From Candidatus Pygmaiobacter gallistercoris (GTDB lineage: Bacteria > Bacillota > Clostridia > Oscillospirales > Ruminococcaceae): a stretch of DNA of 15,314 bases. Below the pieces are notes generated by a model that saw nothing but the letters and a program-made list of their open reading frames with translations, was not told where the DNA came from and made no database searches. Location of the stretch: assembly GCA_019113125.1 (NCBI GenBank), contig DXIA01000057.1, positions 1 to 15,314 on the forward strand, written 5' to 3'. Both the position numbers and the translations under genes were made by a program. Positions 1 to 5,860 of this stretch are shown here, piece by piece (position 1 is the stretch's first letter; the number at the start of each line of letters is the position of its first letter).

Positions 1-44
1 ACGACTTTTCTCCGGAACAGGCACTTTTCCCTTTTCGACAAAAT

Positions 45-80
45 AAAAGAGAGAAACGCCAAAAGGCGTTTCTCTCTTTT
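45..80 (-). terminator. Rho-independent terminator of rpsB-tsf
   Basis: A perfect inverted repeat (45-60 with 65-80) has a four-base AAAA loop and A/T runs on both flanks, so it could stop transcription in either direction. It lies about 40 bp after the tsf stop and probably ends the rpsB-tsf transcript. A smaller GC hairpin (94-108, GAC loop) lies between tsf and this terminator but has no U run. Nothing else is recognisable in 1-44. Confidence 0.9.
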
Positions 81-120
81 TTACTCTTCCTGATCCCGCG
101 ACGCGGGAACCCAGAAAAAG

Positions 121-1035
121 TTATTTTACCATATTCGCGATCTCCTCGGCGAAGTTCTCCTGTTTCTTCTCGATGCCCTCGCCCTTCTCGTAACGGACAA
201 AGCTCACAACCGACAGCTTGCCGCCCATCTCCTTGGCGCAGTTGGCAAGGTAGGTGCCGACCGAGATCTTGTCGTCCTTGACAAACGGCTGCTCGAGCAG
301 GCAGTTCTCCTTGTAGAACTTGCCGATGCGGCCCTCGACCATCTTGGTCTTGACCTGATCGGGCTTGCTGGCGAGCTTGGGATCGTTGCTGATCTGCGCG
401 AGCAGGATCTTCTTCTCGTTCTCGATCACCTCAGCGGGGACATTCTCCTTGTCGACATAGCTGGGATTGACCGCAGCGATCTGCATCGCGACATCCTTGC
501 CGCAGGTCTCAAACTCGGGCTTGTCGGCCAGATCGGTGTCGAACTTGACCAGAACCGCGTGGGTGCCGCCGCCGTGGATATAGGCAACACAGTCACCCTC
601 GTACCGGACAAACCGGCGGATCTTCATGTTCTCGCCGATGACCAGAATGCGCTCCTGCAGCGCGCTCTCGACGGTGCCGCCCTCCATGCTGCACTTGAGC
701 AGCGCGTCGACATCGGCGGGGTTCTCATCGATGACAGCGCGGGCAGCGCCATACACCAGCGACTTGAACTTGTCGTTCTTCGCGACGAAGTCGGTCTCGG
801 CGTTGACCTCGATGACCACGCCGACCTTCTTCTCCTTGTCCACCTCAGCATAGACCATGCCCTCGGCGGCGATGCGGCCGGCCTTCTTGGTCTGGGCAGC
901 GAGGCCCTTCTCGCGCAGCAGCTCGATCGCCTTGTCGAAGTCGCCGTCCGCCTCGGTCAGCGCCTTCTTGCAATCCATCATGCCGCAGCCGGTCTGCTCA
1001 CGCAGTGCCTTAACGTCCTGTGCAGTAAAAGCCAT
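121..1035 (-). CDS. tsf: Elongation factor Ts
   Basis: EF-Ts is the cytoplasmic nucleotide exchange factor that releases GDP from EF-Tu during translation elongation. The 304-residue product has an N-terminal UBA-like domain (about residues 1-50, with the CGMMDCKKAL segment). It then carries the EF-Tu contact motif TDFVAKND at residues 81-88 and the dimerisation core after that. The length is slightly above the roughly 290 usual for the family. The ATG is preceded by AGGAGGG at 1044-1050. The gene lies 45 bp downstream of rpsB, the universal bacterial rpsB-tsf operon, with a strong terminator behind it. pyrH and frr, which often follow, are not in the transcript here. Identity is certain. Confidence 0.98.
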   Translation of the reverse strand: MAFTAQDVKALREQTGCGMMDCKKALTEADGDFDKAIELLREKGLAAQTKKAGRIAAEGMVYAEVDKEKKVGVVIEVNAETDFVAKNDKFKSLVYGAARAVIDENPADVDALLKCSMEGGTVESALQERILVIGENMKIRRFVRYEGDCVAYIHGGGTHAVLVKFDTDLADKPEFETCGKDVAMQIAAVNPSYVDKENVPAEVIENEKKILLAQISNDPKLASKPDQVKTKMVEGRIGKFYKENCLLEQPFVKDDKISVGTYLANCAKEMGGKLSVVSFVRYEKGEGIEKKQENFAEEIANMVK

Positions 1036-1080
1036 CTTATTTTCCCTCCTGTGATAGTAGCAAGTTGTTGAGCGAAGGGG

Positions 1081-1815
1081 TTACGCCTTCGCCTCGGTGG
1101 TCTCCTCCGCAGCGGCCTCGGGAGCCTCGGAAACGCCCTGACGGCCCTCCAGAACGGCATCGGCCATGGCGCCGGAGATCAGACGGACCGCACGGATCGC
1201 GTCGTCGTTGCCGGGGATCACGTAATCGATCTCGTCGGGATCACAGTTGGTATCCACAATGGCGATGATGGGGATGTTCAGCTTGCGGGCCTCGGAGACA
1301 GCGATCCGCTCCTTGTGGGGGTCGACGATGAACATCGCCTTGGGCAGCTTGTTCATGTCCTTGACGCCGCCGAGGAACTTCTCGAGTTTCTCGATCTCGA
1401 GCTCGTGCTTGACAACCTCTTTCTTGGGCAGCAGATCGAAGGTGCCGTCCTCCCGCATCTTCTTGAGCTGCTCCAGACGGTCGATCCGCTTGCGGATGGT
1501 GCGGAAGTTGGTCAGGGTGCCGCCCAGCCAGCGGGCATTGACATAGTACATACCGCAGCGCTCGGCCTCCTCGCGGATGGAATCCTGCGCCTGTTTCTTG
1601 GTGCCGACGAAGAGCAGGGTGCCGCCCTCGGCCGCGAGATCCCGCACGAAGTTGTAGGCCTCATCCAGCATCTTGACCGTCTTCTGCAGGTCGATGATGT
1701 AGATGCCGTTGCGCTCGGTGAAGATATACTTCTTCATCTTGGGGTTCCACCGACGGGTCTGGTGACCAAAGTGCACGCCGGCCTCGAGAAGCTGTTTCAT
1801 AGATACGACTGCCAT
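1081..1815 (-). CDS. rpsB: 30S ribosomal protein S2
   Basis: Ribosomal protein S2 of the small subunit, 244 residues from the chosen start. The N-terminus ([20 protein letters not shown]) with the [15 protein letters not shown] signature is diagnostic. FVGTKKQAQ and the [12 protein letters not shown] segment are also typical. The open frame continues upstream to 1872, but the ATG at 1815 has AGGAGG at 1824-1829 with an 8-nt spacer and matches the family start, so the upstream extension is untranslated leader. The C-terminal tail is acidic and Ala/Glu-rich, as in many Firmicute S2 proteins. It is the first gene of the rpsB-tsf operon, transcribed from the promoter at 1930-1958. Confidence 0.98.
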   Translation of the reverse strand: MAVVSMKQLLEAGVHFGHQTRRWNPKMKKYIFTERNGIYIIDLQKTVKMLDEAYNFVRDLAAEGGTLLFVGTKKQAQDSIREEAERCGMYYVNARWLGGTLTNFRTIRKRIDRLEQLKKMREDGTFDLLPKKEVVKHELEIEKLEKFLGGVKDMNKLPKAMFIVDPHKERIAVSEARKLNIPIIAIVDTNCDPDEIDYVIPGNDDAIRAVRLISGAMADAVLEGRQGVSEAPEAAAEETTEAKA

Positions 1816-1850
1816 AGTTCTTTCCTCCTGAAAAATAATGTTATACCTCC

Positions 1851-1912
1851 GCATTGCCTGCATGAATACCACCCAAAACGGAGATTTTGGGCACGGGTAA
1901 TCAAAGCAATGC
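1851..1912 (-). promoter_or_regulatory. Structured rpsB mRNA leader (possible autoregulatory element)
   Basis: Reading the minus strand, three nested pairings can stack into one extended arm. The outer stem is GCATTGC (1912-1906) with GCAATGC (1857-1851). A middle stem pairs GATTACC with GGTATTC with one mismatch. The apical stem is CCCAAAA (1891-1885) with TTTTGGG (1878-1872) around a six-base TCTCCG loop. The arm lies between the promoter and the rpsB ribosome binding site. Ribosomal protein operons are often controlled by their own products through such leaders, but the S2 role here is inference. Confidence 0.5.
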
Positions 1913-1929
1913 GTGCGTATTGCCGAATT

Positions 1930-1958
1930 AGCATACCATATTTCAGCGGATATTACAA
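1930..1958 (-). promoter_or_regulatory. Sigma-A promoter of rpsB-tsf
   Basis: On the minus strand, TTGTAA (1958-1953) and TATGCT (1935-1930) are separated by exactly 17 bp, a good vegetative promoter. The -35 box starts only 8 bp after the ylmC stop. Transcription would start near 1923 and give a leader of about 105 nt before rpsB. Confidence 0.75.
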
Positions 1959-1966
1959 GTTTTTTC

Positions 1967-2239
1967 TCAGAATTTCAGTAATTTTTTTATTCTGCGCTCC
2001 GGTGCCGGCATCTCTGAACTCACCAGCACCGCGTCGCTGCCGATGGTGACGATCTCCTCCCAGGGAATTTTGAGGTCCTCCTCCCGGCCGAGCAGCCCGA
2101 ACAGCCGCAGCCGGCCGTAGATCACCAGCGCCCGAACCTGTGCCGTCGTCTCGTCGATCTCGAGATCATCCACCCGGCCGAAATTCGCCCCGTTTTTGAC
2201 GCTGATCACATCCCGCTCACACAGTTCATAGAGTGTCAT
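1967..2239 (-). CDS. ylmC: YlmC/YmxH family PRC-barrel sporulation protein
   Basis: A 90-residue protein made almost entirely of a PRC-barrel fold. It has the family pattern: an N-terminal L-x-E-L-x-x-x-D-V-I segment, the V-x-N-G-x-x-F-G-x-V-x-D-L-E-I-D strand pair, then R-L-x-G-L-L-G and I-P-W-E-x-I-x-x-I-G-x-D near the end. YlmC/YmxH proteins are widespread in spore-formers and their molecular role is not established. In Bacillus ylmC lies just downstream of sigG; here a convergent gene separates them, which supports the ylmC assignment over the paralogue ymxH. GGGAGGG (2249-2255) precedes the ATG. A weak promoter candidate reads TTCTCC (2292-2287), 17 bp, TAAAAT (2269-2264) on the minus strand. 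Confidence 0.88.
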   Translation of the reverse strand: MTLYELCERDVISVKNGANFGRVDDLEIDETTAQVRALVIYGRLRLFGLLGREEDLKIPWEEIVTIGSDAVLVSSEMPAPERRIKKLLKF

Positions 2240-2303
2240 GCTGTTGATCCCTCCCTTTTCTATATTTTACACGGCAGTCGCGCCGGGGAGAACTGCGGGC
2301 GGT

Positions 2304-2331
2304 TTTACAATTGGCAAAACCGTGGTATAAT
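2304..2331 (+). promoter_or_regulatory. Sigma-A-like promoter of the HAD-fold gene
   Basis: TTTACA (2304-2309) and a perfect TATAAT (2326-2331) are separated by 16 bp, upstream of the plus-strand gene starting at 2376. The 2240-2375 interval is shared with the divergent ylmC gene. Confidence 0.65.
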
Positions 2332-2375
2332 ACTTTATTATTATAACCAACTTTGCGCAAGCTGGAGGTACCTTC

Positions 2376-3152
2376 ATGATCCGGAACCTTATTTTTGAGA
2401 TTGCCGGGGTCGTGGTCGACTATGACCCGCAGGAATATCTGCGCCGGAAGTTCAACGACCCCGAGCTCGAGCAGCTGCTCTATACCGCCATCTTCGGCAG
2501 TGAGGAATGGCAGAAACTCTACACCGGGTCCATCACCCGCGCCCTCGCCGAGCGGCAGATGCTGGCCGCCGCCGGCGACTGCCGCTACGAGGCTCAGATG
2601 GTGCTGGACGACTGGCGGGAGATGATGACCACCCGGCTGGATACGGTCGAGCTGATCACCGCGCTGCGGGCGGCCGGCTACCACGTCTATTATCTCGCCA
2701 ACATGGCGGAGGACATCTATGAGCTGTTCACCCGCCGGCGGCGTTTTATGCAGCTGTTCGAGGGCGGCATCCCGAGCTATTCGGTCAAGATCAAAAAACC
2801 CGACCCCGCCTTCTTCCAGCTGCTGCTCGACCGGTACCAACTCGCGCCGGAGGAGACCGCCTTCGTCGACCCCGACCGGGAGAGTATCGCCACCGCACAG
2901 CAGCTCGGACTGACGGCGATCCCCTTCAAGGACGCGGTCGATCTGCAGAAGATGCTCGCTTTTCTCGGGCTGAGCGTTCCCGCAAAGCTGCGCCACGCTC
3001 CGAAACCGCAGGACAACGACTCCTTTTTCCGCCGGCGCCGGCGCAAAAAACTCTTTTCCAGGATCAGTGATCTCGCCGAAAAGCCGGTGCGGGATCCCGA
3101 TCCCCTCCCCGACCAGGAGACCGAGGAGGAAGAGGACAACAGCGAAATCTGA
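2376..3152 (+). CDS. HAD-superfamily protein, probable pseudoenzyme
   Basis: A 258-residue protein with the haloacid dehalogenase fold of the YihX/2-haloacid type. The fold is clear: motif I region IFEIAGVVVDYDP (residues 6-18), a helical cap, motif II region YYLANM (105-110), motif III KKPD (140-143) and motif IV region AFVDPD (162-167). The catalytic residues are mostly changed. The nucleophile Asp is Glu8, the next acidic position is Ala10, the motif II Ser/Thr is Ala108, and the motif IV Asp pair reads Asp165-Pro166. Only the motif III lysine is intact. After the fold comes a basic run (219-225) and a strongly acidic C-terminus (247-255), not usual in this family. The start has TGGAGG at 2363-2368. 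The gene is alone in its transcript and convergent with sigG. I infer a binding or regulatory role. Confidence 0.8.
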   Translation: MIRNLIFEIAGVVVDYDPQEYLRRKFNDPELEQLLYTAIFGSEEWQKLYTGSITRALAERQMLAAAGDCRYEAQMVLDDWREMMTTRLDTVELITALRAAGYHVYYLANMAEDIYELFTRRRRFMQLFEGGIPSYSVKIKKPDPAFFQLLLDRYQLAPEETAFVDPDRESIATAQQLGLTAIPFKDAVDLQKMLAFLGLSVPAKLRHAPKPQDNDSFFRRRRRKKLFSRISDLAEKPVRDPDPLPDQETEEEEDNSEI

Positions 3153-3190
3153 AAATACCGGAGAGGCGGCAAACCTCTCCGGTATTTTTT
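3152..3190 (+). terminator. Terminator between the HAD-fold gene and sigG
   Basis: A 15-bp stem (3152-3166 with 3174-3188) around a seven-base loop is followed by a T run ending at 3190. It begins at the last base of the HAD-gene stop codon and ends just before the sigG stop. The opposite strand has a shorter T run, so it may also end sigG transcripts. Confidence 0.88.
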
Positions 3191-3191
3191 G

Positions 3192-3962
3192 TCAGATCTG
3201 CTTTTTGATCCGCTCGAGCGCATTTTTCTCCAGCCGGCTGACCTGTGCCTGGGAGATGCCGATCTCCCCGGCGACCTCGACCTGGGTCTTCCCCTGCAGA
3301 AAGCGCAGCGCCATGATCTTCTTTTCCCGCTCGGTCAGCTGCTGCATCGTCTCCCGGAAGACGATGGAACTGATCCAGCTGTCCTCGCCGCCGGAGTCCC
3401 CGATCTGATCCATCACGAAGATCGGATCGCCGCCGTCATTATAGACCGGCTCATAGAGGGAGATCGGATCCACCACCGACTCGAGCGCCACCGTGATCGC
3501 GGCGACCGGCTGCTGCATCTCCTTTGCGATCTCCTCCATCGTCGGCTCCCGGCAGAGCTTTTTTTGCAGCTCCTCCCGCACCTGCATCGCCTTGTAAGCG
3601 AGATCCCGCACCGAACGGCTGACCCGCACCGTGTTGTTGTCCCGCAGAAACCGGCGGATCTCCCCCACGATCATCGGCACCCCGTAGGTCGAAAAGCGGA
3701 CCCCGAGCTCGGTGTTGAACCCGTCGACCGCCTTGATCAGTCCGATGCAGCCCACCTGAAACAGATCGTCCATGCTCTCCTTGCGGCCGGTGAACTTCTG
3801 AACCACGCTCAGCACCAGCCGCAGATTGCCCGCAATCATCTTCTGCCGCGCCGCCTCGTCCCCCTGCTGCGCCTTTTTGATCAGCTCCAGTTTCTCCTGT
3901 TCCTTCAGTACCGGCAGCTTTGCGGTGTTTACCCCGCAGATCTCAACCTTGTTGTAATGCAA
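3192..3962 (-). CDS. sigG: RNA polymerase sporulation sigma factor SigG
   Basis: Sigma-G directs late gene expression in the forespore. The 256-residue product starts MHYNKVEICGV, matching the Bacillus SigG start register (M-S-R-N-K-V-E-I-C-G-V). Region 2 (NLRLVLSVVQKF, DLFQVGCIGLIKAVDGF, FSTYGVPMIVGEIRR) and region 3 (DNNTVRVSRSVRDLAYKA) are typical. Region 4 ends in a helix-turn-helix (KTQVEVAGEIGISQAQVSRL). The start codon is TTG at 3962. An in-frame TGA at 3983-3981 rules out an upstream ATG or GTG, and no in-frame ATG or GTG follows for many codons. There is no good Shine-Dalgarno sequence, only a G-rich run inside a strong hairpin. The gene is third after spoIIGA and sigE, 122 bp behind sigE, as in Bacillus. 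Confidence 0.97.
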   Translation of the reverse strand: MHYNKVEICGVNTAKLPVLKEQEKLELIKKAQQGDEAARQKMIAGNLRLVLSVVQKFTGRKESMDDLFQVGCIGLIKAVDGFNTELGVRFSTYGVPMIVGEIRRFLRDNNTVRVSRSVRDLAYKAMQVREELQKKLCREPTMEEIAKEMQQPVAAITVALESVVDPISLYEPVYNDGGDPIFVMDQIGDSGGEDSWISSIVFRETMQQLTEREKKIMALRFLQGKTQVEVAGEIGISQAQVSRLEKNALERIKKQI

Positions 3963-3964
3963 CA

Positions 3965-4019
3965 GCCCCCGCGCCCCATTTCATCGTCGTTTCGATGTTT
4001 AGTATGGGTGCGCGGGGGC
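3965..4019 (-). promoter_or_regulatory. Hairpin over the sigG translation start
   Basis: A perfect 10-bp GC stem pairs 3965-3974 with 4010-4019, extended by CCC (3975-3977) with GGG (4006-4008) across a one-base bulge. The loop holds a second small hairpin (3982-3986 with 3993-3997). In the sigE-sigG readthrough RNA, the G-rich run just before the TTG start would be paired in this stem. No T run follows on either strand, so I do not call it a terminator. Confidence 0.75.
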
Positions 4020-4028
4020 GGTTTAATC
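4000..4028 (-). promoter_or_regulatory. Candidate sigma-F/sigma-G promoter of sigG
   Basis: On the minus strand, CATACTA (4006-4000) fits the sigma-G -10 consensus CATNHTA. GATTA (4028-4024), 17 bp upstream, fits the GHATR -35 box at four of five positions. Initiation would fall near 3993, inside the hairpin loop. Sigma-F and sigma-G share -35 preference, so which factor reads it cannot be told from sequence. Confidence 0.45.
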
Positions 4029-4084
4029 GGATTTTGCCGCTGGAAAAAGATGCTTTTATTCTGTAATGTCGATTTACTTTACAG

Positions 4085-4804
4085 CTATAGAGAGTGCTCG
4101 AGGTCCTGCCGCAGCCGCTTGATGATTCGCTTTTCGAGCCTGGAGATGTAGCTCTGGGAGATGCCGATGATGTCGGCCACCTCCTTCTGGGTGCGCTCGG
4201 TGCCGTCGAGCAGCCCGAACCGCATCTGCATGATCAGCTTTTCCCGGTCGGAGAGCCGGTTGACTGCACGGTAGAGCATATTCTTCTCATCGTCCTGTTC
4301 GATGCCGATCCCGACGCTGTCCGGCTCGGTGCCGAGGACATCCCCGAGCAGCAGCTCGTTGCCCTCCCCGTCGGTATTGAGCGGTTCGTCGATGCTGGTC
4401 TCGATCCGCCGGTTACTCGCCTTGCGCAGGTACATCAGGATCTCGTTTTCGATACAGCGGGAGGCGTAGGTCGCGAGCTTGATCTTCTTCTCGGGGGCGA
4501 AGGTGTTGACCGCCTTGATCAGCCCGATGGTGCCGATCGAGATGACATCCTCGAGCGAGAGGCCGGTATTCTCAAACTTCTTGGCGATGTAGACCACCAG
4601 CCGCAGATTGTGGGTGATGAGGGTCTCCCGCGCCGCCGGATCCCCTGCCGCGAGGGCGGCGAAGACCTGCTGCTCCTCCTGTGGGGTGAGCGGTGGGGGC
4701 AGCGTCTCAGGGCCGTTTATGTAGTAGAGGTGACCGGGCAGCCGCAGAAGGAAGAGCAGCTTTTCCACAAACAGATGCAGCGGGCGGGTTACCGAGAGAT
4801 TCAC
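4085..4804 (-). CDS. sigE: RNA polymerase sporulation sigma factor SigE, pro-protein
   Basis: Sigma-E drives early mother-cell gene expression and is made as inactive pro-sigma-E. From the GTG at 4804 the product has 239 residues, the same as Bacillus SigE. The hydrophobic pro-segment occupies about residues 1-27. The Tyr27-Tyr28 pair followed by [11 protein letters not shown] sits where SpoIIGA cleaves in Bacillus. Region 2 ([50 protein letters not shown]) and the region 4 helix-turn-helix ([20 protein letters not shown]) are near-identical to the family. The frame extends to a GTG at 4822, but AGGAGG at 4814-4819 would then lie inside the gene; it is placed 9 nt before the GTG at 4804. That site overlaps the spoIIGA stop, suggesting translational coupling. 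Confidence 0.97.
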   Translation of the reverse strand: MNLSVTRPLHLFVEKLLFLLRLPGHLYYINGPETLPPPLTPQEEQQVFAALAAGDPAARETLITHNLRLVVYIAKKFENTGLSLEDVISIGTIGLIKAVNTFAPEKKIKLATYASRCIENEILMYLRKASNRRIETSIDEPLNTDGEGNELLLGDVLGTEPDSVGIGIEQDDEKNMLYRAVNRLSDREKLIMQMRFGLLDGTERTQKEVADIIGISQSYISRLEKRIIKRLRQDLEHSL

Positions 4805-4813
4805 AGCGCAATT

Positions 4814-4819
4814 CCTCCT
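4814..4819 (-). promoter_or_regulatory. sigE ribosome binding site that sets the start
   Basis: AGGAGG lies 9 nt upstream of the GTG at 4804 and shares a base with the spoIIGA TGA stop (4821-4819). It fixes the sigE start at 4804 rather than 4822. Confidence 0.85.
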
Positions 4820-5694
4820 CACAAAATCGATTCCAGCAGCTCGGGGCCGATCAGGCCGCTGCTGATTCCATCCGCAATCGGCTGGCGGGTAAAGGCCACG
4901 GTGATCTTGCCGGCTGCAGCGCTCCGTTTTTTGTACCGGATGCTACCGCTCTCGCAGCGGAGCGCGGGCAGCAGCGACTCCCCTGCGGCGGTCTTGCAGG
5001 GAACCACCAGCACCGGCAGCCCCTGCTCATGGTCGATCGGCCCGCCGGCAAAATACCGCTCGAGGGTGTCGCGGAGCCGTGCGCTCAGCTGATTTTTGAC
5101 CTGGGGATAGCTCAGCAGCACACAGGGTCGGCCGTTCAGGATATCCCGCAACGCAAAGCCGGTATCCAGCAGCACCGGCGCGTCGATCTGCGCGCCGTCG
5201 AGCAGGAGGGTGACAAAGGCCGGCTGCTTTGGATCCGGTTTGCCGAAGAGCAGCGACCCGAGCTGGATCACGAGATAGACCGAGAGAACCGAGAGGATCA
5301 GGGTGACCGGAGAGATGTTGAAATAGAGCGAGAGGTTGTTGACCAGCACACCGGCCGGCGAGAGGGTGACGCTCCAGAGCAAAACCGCCCCCGCAAGGAG
5401 CAGATTCAACAGAAAATACCAGAGCACCGCCTTGCCGGTCTGCCGCAGCCGCCTGCTGCCGAACGCGATCCAGACCGGCAGCGCGCTGCCGGCGAGTTTC
5501 AGCCCGAGCTGAAACACCAGCGGCTGCGGGGGCAGCAGCAGGACGAGCGAGCCACAGGCCGCCACCGCCGCGGCGGCAACGCAGCGTCCCTTCTTTGCGA
5601 TACAGCCCGACAGTTTGCCGGCGCCGAGCAACAGGAAGAAGTCGAGGATCAGGTTGACCGCGAGCAGGATATCAAGATAGATGACCGTCCGCAT
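4819..5694 (-). CDS. spoIIGA: Sigma-E processing peptidase SpoIIGA
   Basis: SpoIIGA is the membrane-bound aspartic protease that removes the pro-segment of sigma-E at the sporulation septum. The 291-residue product has about five hydrophobic membrane segments in residues 1-150, beginning [21 protein letters not shown] soluble C-terminal protease domain carries the aspartic motif LLDTG with Asp177 as the likely catalytic residue; Bacillus has the equivalent Asp near residue 183. The residue after DTG is Phe180, where Bacillus proteins have Asn as I recall. The frame extends to a GTG at 5703, but GGAGG (5704-5708) fits the ATG at 5694 with a 9-nt spacer. The gene is first in the operon, and its stop overlaps the sigE ribosome binding site. 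Confidence 0.94.
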   Translation of the reverse strand: MRTVIYLDILLAVNLILDFFLLLGAGKLSGCIAKKGRCVAAAAVAACGSLVLLLPPQPLVFQLGLKLAGSALPVWIAFGSRRLRQTGKAVLWYFLLNLLLAGAVLLWSVTLSPAGVLVNNLSLYFNISPVTLILSVLSVYLVIQLGSLLFGKPDPKQPAFVTLLLDGAQIDAPVLLDTGFALRDILNGRPCVLLSYPQVKNQLSARLRDTLERYFAGGPIDHEQGLPVLVVPCKTAAGESLLPALRCESGSIRYKKRSAAAGKITVAFTRQPIADGISSGLIGPELLESIL

Positions 5695-5722
5695 CCCGCT
5701 CACCTCCCCTCTTCACCTATCC

Positions 5723-5756
5723 AGTCTATTCCTTTCGGGGTGAAAAAAATGTCGAA
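5723..5756 (-). promoter_or_regulatory. Spo0A-box promoter of the spoIIGA-sigE operon
   Basis: On the minus strand a perfect 0A box, TTCGACA (5756-5750), overlaps a -35-like TCGACA. A -10-like TAGACT (5728-5723) follows after 21 bp. The Bacillus spoIIG promoter likewise combines Spo0A sites with an over-long spacer of about 22 bp read by sigma-A. Phosphorylated Spo0A is therefore the likely activator. The -10 match is modest. Confidence 0.65.
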
Positions 5757-5769
5757 TCGGCGCGCGGAC

Positions 5770-5802
5770 AAAAAAGCAGCCGGAGGGAATCCCCTCCGGC
5801 TG
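5770..5802 (-). terminator. Terminator of recO-mutS2
   Basis: An 11-bp GC-rich perfect stem (5777-5787 with 5792-5802) has a four-base loop and, read on the minus strand, six Ts just after it (5775-5770). It lies about 60 bp after the mutS2 stop and insulates the spoIIGA promoter from upstream transcription. Confidence 0.9.
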
Positions 5803-5860
5803 TCGCTTTCTGTTTTGGTCGTCTTCCGTCATGACGGCAAGGGTTGCGGCTGGCCGCCCC

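Noticed and set aside
94..108. Small GC hairpin after tsf
   Set aside because: Only a 6-bp stem and no U tract; the strong terminator at 45-80 explains termination.
2226..2996. 256-residue minus-strand open frame
   Set aside because: Antisense to the HAD-fold gene, which has a promoter, ribosome binding site and terminator of its own.
3965..4019. GC hairpin read as a terminator between sigE and sigG
   Set aside because: No T run follows on either strand, and it overlaps the sigG start region, so a translation-control role fits better.
3189..5092. Long plus-strand open frames of 320 and 332 residues
   Set aside because: They are antisense to sigG and sigE, both certain genes, and reflect high-GC codon use.
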